In this document: in pieces, positions 9,234 to 17,322 of the stretch
How positions within the stretch are numbered: position 1 is the stretch's first letter
How the letters are laid out: every line of letters starts with the position of its first letter
NCBI GenBank assembly: GCA_963849305.1
Contig: CAWKGV010000006.1
Coordinates: forward strand, 493,877 to 557,876
Direction of reading: 5' to 3'
Length of the DNA: 64,000 bases
Source of the DNA: CAWKGV01 sp963849305
Lineage (GTDB): Bacteria > Pseudomonadota > Alphaproteobacteria > Acetobacterales > Acetobacteraceae
Position numbers and translations under genes: made by a program
Notes under the pieces: model-generated
Seen by the model: the letters and a program-made list of their open reading frames with translations, nothing else
The model's database searches: none
What the model was told of the DNA's origin: nothing

Positions 9234-10049
9234 TCAGTCCAGCAGCAATGGCAATTGTCGGGTGAGCTGGCCGGCCGGGTTCTGCAACTCCAGGACGATG
9301 GTGAAGTGGTTCGCCCCTGCGACCGGCAGCAAGGGGCCGGGCGCATGGGCCGCCGCGCGACGCGCGTGCAAATCGCGGCTATCGGCGACCAGCGCCGGCA
9401 ACTCCGCCGTGCCGTAGGCGATGGCAAGGCGTTTGGGAACGACAGGCAGGCGGAGGGGCGAGAGCGTCGCCAGCTCGGCGTCGGTCAGGCGAAGCTTGTC
9501 GTTGAGATAGGTATCCCTGATGGGCCCCAGCTCGAACAGCCCGGATATGGCGAGCCCGGCCCGAACCGCCGGATGTCCGAGCGCCATTGCCGTGAGGTGC
9601 CCGCCGGCCGACCAGCCGGAGAGGACGATCGGCCCGGCGATCCCGTGCGCCGGGCCGTTGGCCGCCAGCCAGTCCAGGGCCGTGTGAATCTCGGCCACGA
9701 TCTCGGTCATCGAGGCATCGGGCGTCAGTGTGTAGCCGGGCAGCGCGCACGACCAGCCGCGCGCGTGCGGGCCTTGCATCAGGCAGGCGAACTGCTCACG
9801 GGTATTGCGCTGCCAATAGCCGCCATGGATGAAAACCAAACACGGCGCAGCCGGGTCGGCGGCCGGAAATAAGTCCCAGCGATTGCGCTCGCGTGGGCCG
9901 TAGGGGAGGTCTAGCGCGCCGGCGTGGGCGGCGCGGAAGGCGGCCGAGTCCACCTCTCGGCGCGCATTCAGCGCCGGACTGTCGGCCACCGCCTCGGTAT
10001 TGTTGTACGCGGCGTCGCGCTCGGTGCGGCTCATCGTGCCCCAGTTCAT
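9234..10049 (-). CDS. Alpha/beta hydrolase, arylformamidase-like
   Basis: A cytosolic serine hydrolase of about 271 aa. The oxyanion motif HGGYW lies near residue 75 and the nucleophile elbow GWSAGGHL near 145. The acid is probably in the GTAELP region and the histidine in GANHFTIV. HGGYW together with this length is typical of bacterial KynB-like arylformamidases and related esterases, but no kynurenine-pathway neighbours are present, so the substrate stays open. I chose the internal ATG at 10049 (MNWGTMSRTERDAAYNN) because family members start with this segment; a start at 10097 is possible. It is upstream of the broken hydrolase on the same strand, nine bases apart. Confidence 0.8.
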   Translation of the reverse strand: MNWGTMSRTERDAAYNNTEAVADSPALNARREVDSAAFRAAHAGALDLPYGPRERNRWDLFPAADPAAPCLVFIHGGYWQRNTREQFACLMQGPHARGWSCALPGYTLTPDASMTEIVAEIHTALDWLAANGPAHGIAGPIVLSGWSAGGHLTAMALGHPAVRAGLAISGLFELGPIRDTYLNDKLRLTDAELATLSPLRLPVVPKRLAIAYGTAELPALVADSRDLHARRAAAHAPGPLLPVAGANHFTIVLELQNPAGQLTRQLPLLLD

Positions 10050-10135
10050 GCCGATCGGCCTCCCGCACGCGAGCGTAAGCCCACCCGAAGCTGTCATTCG
10101 CCGGTCGGCAGCCGATCGGCGACACCTTCTGCAAG

Positions 10136-10186
10136 AGGCAGACGTAGCTCAGCGGTAGAGCTACTATCGCAATCAGTGGGTCGATT
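10136..10186 (+). other. tRNA-like 5' fragment at the edge of an AT-rich island
   Basis: The string GCAGACGTAGCTCAGCGG and the following TAGAGC match a tRNA acceptor strand, U8-A9 and a complete D-arm (GCTC...GAGC). A GTGGGTCG-like piece follows, but no proper anticodon stem, T-arm or matching acceptor 3' strand (CGTCTGC) is found downstream. It looks like a truncated or rearranged tRNA gene. It abuts the stop of the first island gene at 10185, which suggests a past integration point. Confidence 0.45.
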
Positions 10187-10986
10187 ATGAGCTTTTCTTG
10201 TGCGGCTTAGCTGCTGGGGTGGTCCGACGCTGAGCCTTCGGTGTGCGCCGGGGAGTTTTCTCTGGGTCGACAGGCGGGACATCATCGAGTTTCTCGGCAT
10301 TGACGGTAGGCTTTGCTCTCGATACCGATAGCTGCGGCTGAGAAGCAACCGCCGTAGGGAGGAGAGCGCGCGACGGTACAATCCGGGAGTGAGTTACTGC
10401 GCTGCCGACGACAGCTGTTTCCGCGCGTGCTGCTGGGCGCTCCCGCCCAAGCAAGCGGAGGAATTCGGCGCGACCTGTACACCCGCTTGTAGACAAGGTG
10501 CGAAAAGCTGGGAGGCATTTTGATAACAAGCACATGCTCGGTATCGCCTTGCTCGAGCCAGAAGGCTGTCACTAAAAAGAACGGAGCAACAAGCAATCGC
10601 GCAACGGCGTCGTTCTCGGCGTTCTGCTCATCTAGGAATGCGATTGCCGCCTGAATCTTCTCGGGAAGGTCCGTCTGCCACGTCACGGAATGGACCTGCC
10701 AATCGGTGTCGTCAGGACCATGGGTCGCGGAGCGCGCATACTCCGTAGCAACGCCATTGTGCTTAATTTGGTGATGCCAAGTTCCGGTCCGATGGGCTAG
10801 GGTTGAGAGAGGCGAGTTCGGGCGCACCACTGCCTCTCGACCGAGAAACCAGACCTCGAAGCTTTCCGCTAATTCGACTGCCCCTCCATTTGAGAGCACG
10901 TTGAAGGCGTGAGGGCTTAAACGTCCGCTCACTTGCTCTGCGAGTTTTTGAGTTGTGCGATCAGGAAGCTTAGGAGATCGCGGCAT
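10185..10986 (-). pseudogene. Unrecognised protein of the AT-rich island, one +1 frameshift
   Basis: Reading starts at 10986 (MPRSPKLPDRTTQKLAEQ) and is coherent through TEHVLVIKMPPSF. Near 10490-10500 the coding signal moves one frame and continues (GRAEFLRLLGRERPAARAET) to a Pro/Lys/Thr-rich, basic tail ending at 10185. Merged, it is about 266 aa. No family is recognised. The first half has the look of a globular domain with many His and Trp residues (GTWHHQIKHNG, WQVHSVTWQTDLP). No signal peptide is seen. Its start overlaps the upstream peptidase gene by 17 bases, so they are co-transcribed. Base composition is AT-richer than the flanks, suggesting transfer. Confidence 0.5.
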
Positions 10987-11527
10987 TTCTTGGCCTCATG
11001 TAGTACCAAGTTTCGCGCCAGTAACCCATGTTATAGGCATTGTAGATGTCATTCCAGGTCTTACGCGCAATGCCCCATTCCGGATCGAAGACAAGCAGAT
11101 CCCCGTTCGAGTACAGGCCTACAATCAGAGCGGTGTGGCTTCCTGCGTCTTCACCCGCGCTATCGCGCCATTGATAGTAGACTTGGATTGGCCAACCTGC
11201 GCCGATCCATGCATTTAGCGCCTGAGCAGTCAGAGGCCCTCCTGCCATTTCGTATGTAAACTGGAAATGGTCGTACATAGCCTGTGGCCAATATGGTACA
11301 TCGCAGATCGAGGTGTTGCAGCAATCGTACCCGAAGACCGCGGAGGTGACCTGGCAAACTGTCGCCTCTCCGTGCCCCGAGGCCTCAAAAATCATCGCGC
11401 CGCATGCGGCCCAGCAGAGATTCCTGGCCTCCCCTTGGCCTATGAAGTTGATCGGGAGCTCGATCTCGGGGGTCGGCACGCCAGAAGGAAGCCGGATCGG
11501 TGTGCCCGTGTGGACGGCTATTGGCAT
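10970..11527 (-). CDS. Papain-like cysteine peptidase (C39/C70-like fold)
   Basis: About 185 aa. The catalytic Cys lies in RNLCWAACGAMIF near residue 35, the His in GSHTALIVGLY near 137, and an Asp/Trp strand in LLVFDPEWG follows. This Cys-His-Asp/Asn order and spacing fit papain-like peptidases of the C39/C70 group. I chose the ATG at 11527 because AGGAAG lies seven bases upstream; a start at 11620 would overlap the preceding gene. No signal peptide is seen. It sits between two unrecognised genes on the same strand in an AT-rich island. It could process a neighbour protein, act as a secreted effector, or be an immunity or defence enzyme; the sequence does not decide. Confidence 0.7.
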   Translation of the reverse strand: MPIAVHTGTPIRLPSGVPTPEIELPINFIGQGEARNLCWAACGAMIFEASGHGEATVCQVTSAVFGYDCCNTSICDVPYWPQAMYDHFQFTYEMAGGPLTAQALNAWIGAGWPIQVYYQWRDSAGEDAGSHTALIVGLYSNGDLLVFDPEWGIARKTWNDIYNAYNMGYWRETWYYMRPRNAAIS

Positions 11528-11583
11528 TAATAGCTTCCTGTAAGATGGCTGACGGACTGGTTTCGGTTGAATTTTTTCTAACG

Positions 11584-12324
11584 CTAGCTCGGAGCGACAA
11601 TCGGTATGTCGGCAGGACAACCGTCCTGATCGCCTGGTGGAGGCCGATGGGCACCATTCGAATCGAAGTAGCTGACAGCGCAGATCATTGAAAACAGACT
11701 CTGGCCTGGCTTGTCCCTGAACGCGTAGACACCGGGCCTGAGGACATTCGAGGGAGGCGCTACTACTTGGGGTACTCCACCCGGAGCTCTCAGCGAGGCC
11801 GCTTTAGTCGCCGCAGTAGTTGCTCCGCCCGTGCCAATGCCGGCAGCGGCCTGTAAGACAGCGGTAATTACGTCCGCAAACTTTGTATTGTCGGCATTCC
11901 CGGAAATTGCGGTGAGCTGGCCATTCTGGAGCGAGAGTTGCATCGATGAAGAGCCGAACAGCCCCGGCCGCGTGTTTATGGCCACCATGTGAGAGTAATC
12001 GGGGAGCCAAACTAACTTGAACGCGTAAGTCAATGTAAAAGCGTAAAAACTCGTGTCACTTGGCGCAGCCGGTGACTGCCCCGACTGGGAGTTTTTGGCA
12101 TTATCGGACTGGGTATTTCCACCGCTGGCCCCGCCCTGGTTGCCAGCCGCTCCCCCGCTCCCCGCACCGTGGCTCCCGCCCCCACCAGCTCCGGGTGCCG
12201 CGCCAGGGGCGGGCTCATCTGGCACATGGAACCCGCTCGGCGCTGGATGAGGCGGCGGACCGGGAGGGTTCACGGGTGTCGGGGGCTGGTTAGAGGGCGC
12301 CGATACGGGCGGGGGCAGGGCCAC
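11584..12324 (-). CDS. Unrecognised Pro/Gly-rich protein of the AT-rich island
   Basis: An ORF of about 246 aa. Residues 1-50 are extremely Pro-rich and residues 50-85 Gly/Ser/Asn-rich, a low-complexity linker. A folded-looking domain follows from about 90 (SFYAFTLTYAFKLVWLPDYS) to the end, including VLRPGVYAFRDKPGQ and the C-terminal GCPADIPIVAPS. The listed GTG start has no ribosome-binding site; the frame is open upstream and reads a short hydrophobic run (SLLIAVAL), so the real start and a possible export signal remain uncertain. It is first in a three-gene minus-strand unit with the peptidase, whose start is about 57 bases after this stop. No family is recognised. Confidence 0.5.
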   Translation of the reverse strand: MALPPPVSAPSNQPPTPVNPPGPPPHPAPSGFHVPDEPAPGAAPGAGGGGSHGAGSGGAAGNQGGASGGNTQSDNAKNSQSGQSPAAPSDTSFYAFTLTYAFKLVWLPDYSHMVAINTRPGLFGSSSMQLSLQNGQLTAISGNADNTKFADVITAVLQAAAGIGTGGATTAATKAASLRAPGGVPQVVAPPSNVLRPGVYAFRDKPGQSLFSMICAVSYFDSNGAHRPPPGDQDGCPADIPIVAPS

Positions 12325-12576
12325 CGCGATTAATAAGGACGGAGTAGAGGGACACGAAGTCCTGGGGTGGCTTCTGCGATAGCCTTAATCCCGTTCTGGT
12401 CGAGGGGGGTGAAGGTGATGCTCGCGCAAGATGTAAAAAGAAAACTCGAAGCCAATAAAACGTATCGCATGCTGCCTCCCCTAAACTTGCTGTCAGCCAA
12501 ACGTTTTCCCGCAATTAACGCACATCACGAGGTGTTTGCAACAAAAGAAACATTCCGAGCAAGCCCTCAGCCAACG

Positions 12577-14214
12577 TCAATCCCCGCCTTGGGGCCCCAA
12601 CTCGGCTGCCATCCGGCGCAGCTCAAAGCGCTTGACCTTGCCCGATTCGGTGCGTGGCAGCGCATCCAGGAAGGCAATCGCGCGCGGATACTTGTACGGT
12701 GCAATCTCCGCCTTTACATGCTCCTGCAATGCCTTCGCCAGCGCATCGGACGGCGGTTGGCCAGGCCGTAGCACCACATACGCCTTCACGATTGCTCCGC
12801 GCGTCTCGTCGGGCGCACCGACCACGGCGCACTCGGCAATGGCCGGGTGAGCGATCAACGTCGCCTCCACCTCCGGTCCGGCGATATTGTATCCAGATGA
12901 AATGATCATGTCGTCGGAGCGCGCCTGGAACCAGAAATACCCGTCGTCATCCTGCCGGTAGGTATCCCCGGTTACATTCCAGCCATTCCGCACATAGCTC
13001 ATCTGCCGGCGATCCGCGAGATAGCGACAGCCGGTCGGGCCGCGTACCGCGAGCCGCCCGATGCCGCCGCGCCCCAGGTCACGCCCCGCCTCGTCGATCA
13101 GCTTGGCCTCGTAGCCGGGGACTGGGATGCCGGTGGCGCCGGGCCTGATAGCCTCGGCCGGCGCGCCGATGAAGATGTGCAACATCTCGGTCGAGCCAAT
13201 TCCGTCGAGGATCGGCAGCCCTGTCGCCGCACGCCAAGCCTCCCATGTCGCCTTCGGCAGCGCCTCACCGGCCGAGACGCAGATGCGCAAGCTGGTCCGT
13301 TCGCCGGGTCGCATCAGGCCCAGCATTGCCCGATAGCCGGTCGGGGCCGTGAAGCACAACGTCGGGCGACCCGTGCGGATCAGGTCCAGGAGCTGCTCCG
13401 GCCCCGCCTGCTCCAGCAGGAGCGTGGAGGCGCCGATGCGCAGAGGGAACAACACCACGGCGCCAAGCCCGAAAGTGAAGGCGATCGGCGCCGAGCCCAC
13501 GAATACATCCTCGCACCGCGCCTGCAACACGTGCCGACCATAGGTGTCGCACACCGCCAGCAGATCGCGGTGGAAATGCATGGTTCCCTTTGGGACGCCG
13601 GTGGTGCCGGAGGTAAAGGCGATCAGGCAAACGTCGTCGGCTCGTGCAGGCCAAGCCTCGAACTCGACCAATTCGGCGGCCATCAGTGCCGCCAGGCCGT
13701 CCCCGCCTTCGCTCATGGCGACGATGCGTCGGAGTTCGGGCGCCTGCTCCCGCGCGCGGCGAAGCTCCTCATCGAGCCGATGGTCGCAGAGGGCGAGCCC
13801 GATGCGCGCCTTTTCGATCATGAAGGCAAGTTCGCGAGCGCGCAGCAGCGGCATCGTCGGCACCACAACGCCGCCCGCCTTGATCACCGCCAGGCAGGCG
13901 GCGACCGCCAGCGGCGTGTTCGGCGCGCGCAGCAGCACGCGGTTGCCGGGAATCATCCCGAGCTGCCGTGTCAGTACGTTGGCGATGCGGTTCACTCGCT
14001 CGGCTAGGCCGGCATATGTCCAAATCTCGTCGGGCGAGCCCATGCAAGGACGTCCGCCCATACCTCGCGCGATCCAGGAGTCTAGCAGCTCGGCCACGCA
14101 GTTGAGCTGTTCCGGGTATTGAAGCCCGGCCTCCTTCACCAGCAGGTCTGGCCATTGCTCGCATGGCGGCAGATTGTCGCGTGCGAAGCTGTCCATATTT
14201 GCGGTCAGCGCCAT
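12577..14214 (-). CDS. AMP-dependent acyl-CoA ligase, aromatic acid (benzoate/2-aminobenzoate) type
   Basis: A 545-aa adenylate-forming enzyme that activates a carboxylic acid with ATP and CoA. The P-loop-like motif is FTSGTTGVPKGTMHFHRD near residue 200. Further motifs are IGSTEMLHIF near 330, the hinge segment DDGYFWFQARSDDMIISSGYN near 430, and the catalytic Lys in PRTESGKVKR near 525. HFHRDLLAVCDTYG and the overall pattern resemble benzoate-CoA and 2-aminobenzoate-CoA ligases. It is divergent from an FAD-dependent aromatic monooxygenase about 100 bases away, which supports a role in aromatic-acid catabolism. The exact substrate is inferred. Confidence 0.85.
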   Translation of the reverse strand: MALTANMDSFARDNLPPCEQWPDLLVKEAGLQYPEQLNCVAELLDSWIARGMGGRPCMGSPDEIWTYAGLAERVNRIANVLTRQLGMIPGNRVLLRAPNTPLAVAACLAVIKAGGVVVPTMPLLRARELAFMIEKARIGLALCDHRLDEELRRAREQAPELRRIVAMSEGGDGLAALMAAELVEFEAWPARADDVCLIAFTSGTTGVPKGTMHFHRDLLAVCDTYGRHVLQARCEDVFVGSAPIAFTFGLGAVVLFPLRIGASTLLLEQAGPEQLLDLIRTGRPTLCFTAPTGYRAMLGLMRPGERTSLRICVSAGEALPKATWEAWRAATGLPILDGIGSTEMLHIFIGAPAEAIRPGATGIPVPGYEAKLIDEAGRDLGRGGIGRLAVRGPTGCRYLADRRQMSYVRNGWNVTGDTYRQDDDGYFWFQARSDDMIISSGYNIAGPEVEATLIAHPAIAECAVVGAPDETRGAIVKAYVVLRPGQPPSDALAKALQEHVKAEIAPYKYPRAIAFLDALPRTESGKVKRFELRRMAAELGPQGGD

Positions 14215-14318
14215 TTCCTGGCTCCCGCGTTTTGCCGACGCAAAGCTGCCGCCGGCCCGAGGCTCATTTCAAGCCTGGAGTATTGCACCAACGCCGACTC
14301 TGGCGCTGAGATGGCGGC

Positions 14319-15575
14319 ATGAACGTCACGATCGTTGGCGGTGGCATAGGCGGCCTGGCGGCGGCACTATCGCTGTACCAGGCCGGTATCGGCTGCGAGG
14401 TGTTCGAACAGGTCCGAGAGCTGCGCGAATTGGGTGTAGGGATTAACACCCTGCCGCACGCGATTAAGGAGCTTGCCGCGCTCGGGCTCTTGCCGGAACT
14501 CGACCGCGCAGGCATCCGCACCCGCGAGCTGATTTACGCCAACCGCTTCGGCCAGGTGGTCTGGCGGGAGCTGCGCGGCACCGATGCCGGGTTCGAAGCG
14601 CCGCAATTCTCCATTCATCGCGGCAAGCTGCATGGCGTGCTGCTGGACGCGGTGCTAACACGCCTTGGCCCCGAGCGCGTCCACACAGGTTGCCGGCTGG
14701 CCTCGCTTTCCGAGCGCGGCGATCAGCTCGTGGCGCGATTCGATCGGCGAAGCGATGGAGCATCGTTCGAGGTCGCAGCAGACGCGCTGGTGGGCGCCGA
14801 CGGCATCCACTCGGCGGTGCGCGCGGCTTTCTACCCGCATGAGGGGCCGCCAGTTTGGAACGGAATCATGCTCTGGCGCGGGGCGGCTGACTGGCCGGTG
14901 TATGCGGATGGCCGCACGATGGTCATTGCGGGCGGGATGCAGGCCAAGTTCGTCTTCTACCCGATCCATCACGACCCGGCGCGGCCGGCTGTTCGCCTGA
15001 CCAACTGGGCGGTGCAAGCGCGCCTCCCCGATGCCGGTGCGCTGCCGCCGCCCAAGGAGGATTGGAACCGCCCCGGCCAACTCGATGACTTGGAGCCGCT
15101 GATCCGCGATCGGTTTCGTCTCGACTTCGTGGACCCGCTCTCGCTGATCCGCGCGAGCGGCACCTTCTATGAGTACCCTATGTGCGACCGCGACCCGCTG
15201 CCCCAGTGGTCGTTCGGCCGGGCGACTCTGCTCGGGGACGCCGCGCACCCGATGTACCCGGTCGGGTCGAACGGGGCGAGCCAGGCCGTGCTCGACGCAT
15301 GCGCTCTCGCCCGTCATCTGACCGCGAGCCAATCGGTTCCGGAGGCGCTCGCGGCGTATGACGCCGAACGCCGGCCGATGACTTCGGAGATCGTGGTCAC
15401 GAACCGAAGGGGCGGGCCGGAGCGGGTGATCGACGTTCTGGAAGAGCGCGCGCCAGGCGGGTTCGAGGACGTGGAAGCGATTGCCGCCTATCGCGAGCGG
15501 GAAGCGATCGTGCGCGGGTACGCCAGCATGGCCGGCTTTGCTCGGGAGCAGGTGAACCAGCGAGCTCCGTCCTGA
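14319..15575 (+). CDS. FAD-dependent aromatic-ring monooxygenase (PhzS/salicylate-hydroxylase-like)
   Basis: A 418-aa flavoprotein that uses NAD(P)H and O2 to hydroxylate an aromatic substrate. The Rossmann FAD motif is VGGGIGGLAAALSLYQAG at residues 5-22, followed by the acidic FEQ. The second FAD motif, GDAAHPMYPVGSNGASQA, is near residue 306. The DG-type motif (ALVGADGIHSAVR) is near 155-167. The pattern matches PhzS-like flavin oxidoreductases that act on aromatic carboxylates. It is divergent from the acyl-CoA ligase, sharing a promoter region of about 100 bases, which suggests joint control. The substrate is unknown. Confidence 0.85.
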   Translation: MNVTIVGGGIGGLAAALSLYQAGIGCEVFEQVRELRELGVGINTLPHAIKELAALGLLPELDRAGIRTRELIYANRFGQVVWRELRGTDAGFEAPQFSIHRGKLHGVLLDAVLTRLGPERVHTGCRLASLSERGDQLVARFDRRSDGASFEVAADALVGADGIHSAVRAAFYPHEGPPVWNGIMLWRGAADWPVYADGRTMVIAGGMQAKFVFYPIHHDPARPAVRLTNWAVQARLPDAGALPPPKEDWNRPGQLDDLEPLIRDRFRLDFVDPLSLIRASGTFYEYPMCDRDPLPQWSFGRATLLGDAAHPMYPVGSNGASQAVLDACALARHLTASQSVPEALAAYDAERRPMTSEIVVTNRRGGPERVIDVLEERAPGGFEDVEAIAAYREREAIVRGYASMAGFAREQVNQRAPS

Positions 15576-15643
15576 CCCGGTCTTGAAAGCAGTCAGCCTC
15601 GGGCCGATCTACCATCCGCATGGATGGTGATGGGATGGTCCTG

Positions 15644-16063
15644 ATGGCCAGCAACGTGCATGAATTACGGCCCAAGACTCCCGATAACGAAAAAGTCACG
15701 ATCAACCTCGGGTATGTTGATCTGGGCCAAATCGATCTCCTGGTCCAGGAGGGGTTTTACTCCAACCGGACAGATTTCATTCGCACCGCAATTCGTCACC
15801 AGCTTGATCGTCACGCCGAGGTGGTCCGCCAGGCGGTGACGCGGAAGACGCTGGACCTCGGGCTCAGGCACTATAGCCGAGGGGATCTCGAGGCAGTGCG
15901 AGCCGCCGGGCAAATGCTCCAAATCAATGTGCTCGGGCTGGCCAGTATTGGGCGGGATGTCACGCCCGATCTCGCCCGAGCCACCATTGCCTCGGTTCAG
16001 GTTCTGGGGGCCTTGCACGCCAGTCCCGAGGTCAGGGCAGCGCTGGGTGATCGAATGCGCTGA
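15644..16063 (+). CDS. Ribbon-helix-helix (CopG-type) transcriptional regulator
   Basis: About 139 aa. The N-terminal RHH fold is KVTINLGYVDLGQIDLLVQEG followed by YSNRTDFIRTAIRHQLDRH, with the strand residues that would contact DNA. A C-terminal extension of about 80 residues probably mediates assembly or ligand sensing. Starts at 15620, 15635 and 15644 are all possible; I prefer the last because the RHH strand then sits near the usual position. The PHB-depolymerase-like esterase gene starts 50 bases downstream on the same strand, and this pairing recurs in alphaproteobacteria, so it probably controls that gene. The target site was not identified. Confidence 0.75.
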   Translation: MASNVHELRPKTPDNEKVTINLGYVDLGQIDLLVQEGFYSNRTDFIRTAIRHQLDRHAEVVRQAVTRKTLDLGLRHYSRGDLEAVRAAGQMLQINVLGLASIGRDVTPDLARATIASVQVLGALHASPEVRAALGDRMR

Positions 16064-16112
16064 GGGCAAGCCATCGCGCCCCTCAAACATCCGAAGTAAA
16101 GGTGACGAACAC

Positions 16113-17297
16113 ATGAGCGCATTGCGCGAGGGCTTGCTCCGGGTGATCCGTAGCACCGAAGCGGGCCGTTTGTCCGAAGCCGCCGCGTTTCTTCGGCGAA
16201 CGCTGCAAGGGGAGACATCGGAGCCGCAGGCCGAACGCACCCCCCCGATCTTGGATGGAACCGTGAGCGAGTCTCGGCGACCGCGTGTCGCGGCGCAGCG
16301 CACGGCAAAGCCGTCTATGACCGAGGCGCTGAGCGGTCTGCTCGATCAGCTCCGCCCCAGCGTGTTGCAACCCATGCCTGGCGGGGCGGCCGTTGAGCCG
16401 CCCGCTTTGCCAGATGGCGCACGATTCCTGGCCGCGACCTTCAGCAATCAGGCCGGAACCAGACCCTACAAGCTATATGTGCCGAGCGGATACCTACCCA
16501 GCCACCCGGCTCCTTTAGTAGTCATGCTTCACGGCTGCACTCAGTCACCCGATGACTTCGCAACCGGCACGCGCATGAATGCGAGTGCCGAGGAGCATAC
16601 CTGTCTGGTCGTCTATCCCGGGCAGACCACCGCCGCCAATGCGCAGAAATGCTGGAACTGGTTCAGCCCCGGCGACCAGCAGCGGGACCGAGGCGAGCCG
16701 TCGCTCATCGCCGGCATCACGCGCCGGGTCATGGGGCAATATGCCATCGACCCACGACGCGTTTACGTCGCCGGACTTTCGGCCGGAGGCGCGGCTGCCG
16801 CGATCATGGGAGCGACCTATCCCGACCTGTACGCGGCAATCGGGGTGCATTCGGGGCTCGCTTGCGGGGCGGCCAGCGATCTGCCCTCGGCGTTCGCCGC
16901 CATGCAGCAGGGGACGTTTGGCAGCAATCCCCAGAGTGTCGGCGCATCCGGGGCAGGGCAACGGGAGCGGATCGTCCCGGCGATCGTATTTCATGGCGAT
17001 CGGGACAGCACCGTTCATCCCGTGAACGGCGACGCTGTGATCGCACAGGCGACAGCGGTAACGCCGCTGACGACCCAAGTACTCCAAGGGCGCGTCCCGG
17101 GCGGCCACGCCTATCGGCGCACGCTGCACACCGACGCGACCGGGAAGGCGGTACTTGAGCAATGGGTGATCCACGGCGCCGGCCATGCCTGGTCGGGCGG
17201 CAGCCCAGCGGGCTCGTTCACCGATGCGCGTGGGCCCGATGCGACGCGGGAGATGCTGCGCTTCTTCTTCGATCACCCGCGAGACCGTTCGCGTTAG
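16113..17297 (+). CDS. PHB depolymerase family esterase
   Basis: An alpha/beta hydrolase of about 394 aa resembling extracellular-type poly(3-hydroxybutyrate) depolymerases and feruloyl esterases. Catalytic elements are HGCTQSPDDFA (oxyanion region, about residue 140), GLSAGGAAAA (nucleophile Ser, about 222), FHGDRDSTVHP (Asp, about 295) and HGAGHAWSGG (His, about 355). No signal peptide is visible; the N-terminus has a 100-residue helical and Pro-rich lead (MSALREGLLRVIRSTEAGRL). The ATG at 16113 has AAAGGTGA upstream. It may act on intracellular polyester or be exported by another route. It is coupled to the RHH regulator gene just upstream. Confidence 0.85.
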   Translation: MSALREGLLRVIRSTEAGRLSEAAAFLRRTLQGETSEPQAERTPPILDGTVSESRRPRVAAQRTAKPSMTEALSGLLDQLRPSVLQPMPGGAAVEPPALPDGARFLAATFSNQAGTRPYKLYVPSGYLPSHPAPLVVMLHGCTQSPDDFATGTRMNASAEEHTCLVVYPGQTTAANAQKCWNWFSPGDQQRDRGEPSLIAGITRRVMGQYAIDPRRVYVAGLSAGGAAAAIMGATYPDLYAAIGVHSGLACGAASDLPSAFAAMQQGTFGSNPQSVGASGAGQRERIVPAIVFHGDRDSTVHPVNGDAVIAQATAVTPLTTQVLQGRVPGGHAYRRTLHTDATGKAVLEQWVIHGAGHAWSGGSPAGSFTDARGPDATREMLRFFFDHPRDRSR

Positions 17298-17322
17298 TGA
17301 CGGACCAGGAAGAATGGGCCGC

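Noticed and set aside
10136..10210. Complete tRNA gene
   Set aside because: Only acceptor 5' strand and D-arm fit. No seven-base anticodon loop with paired stem, T-arm or matching 3' acceptor was found.
12290..12514. Short ORF as the true N-terminus of the Pro/Gly-rich island protein
   Set aside because: It is in another frame, and its composition does not join sensibly to the Pro-rich region; no ribosome-binding site supports it.
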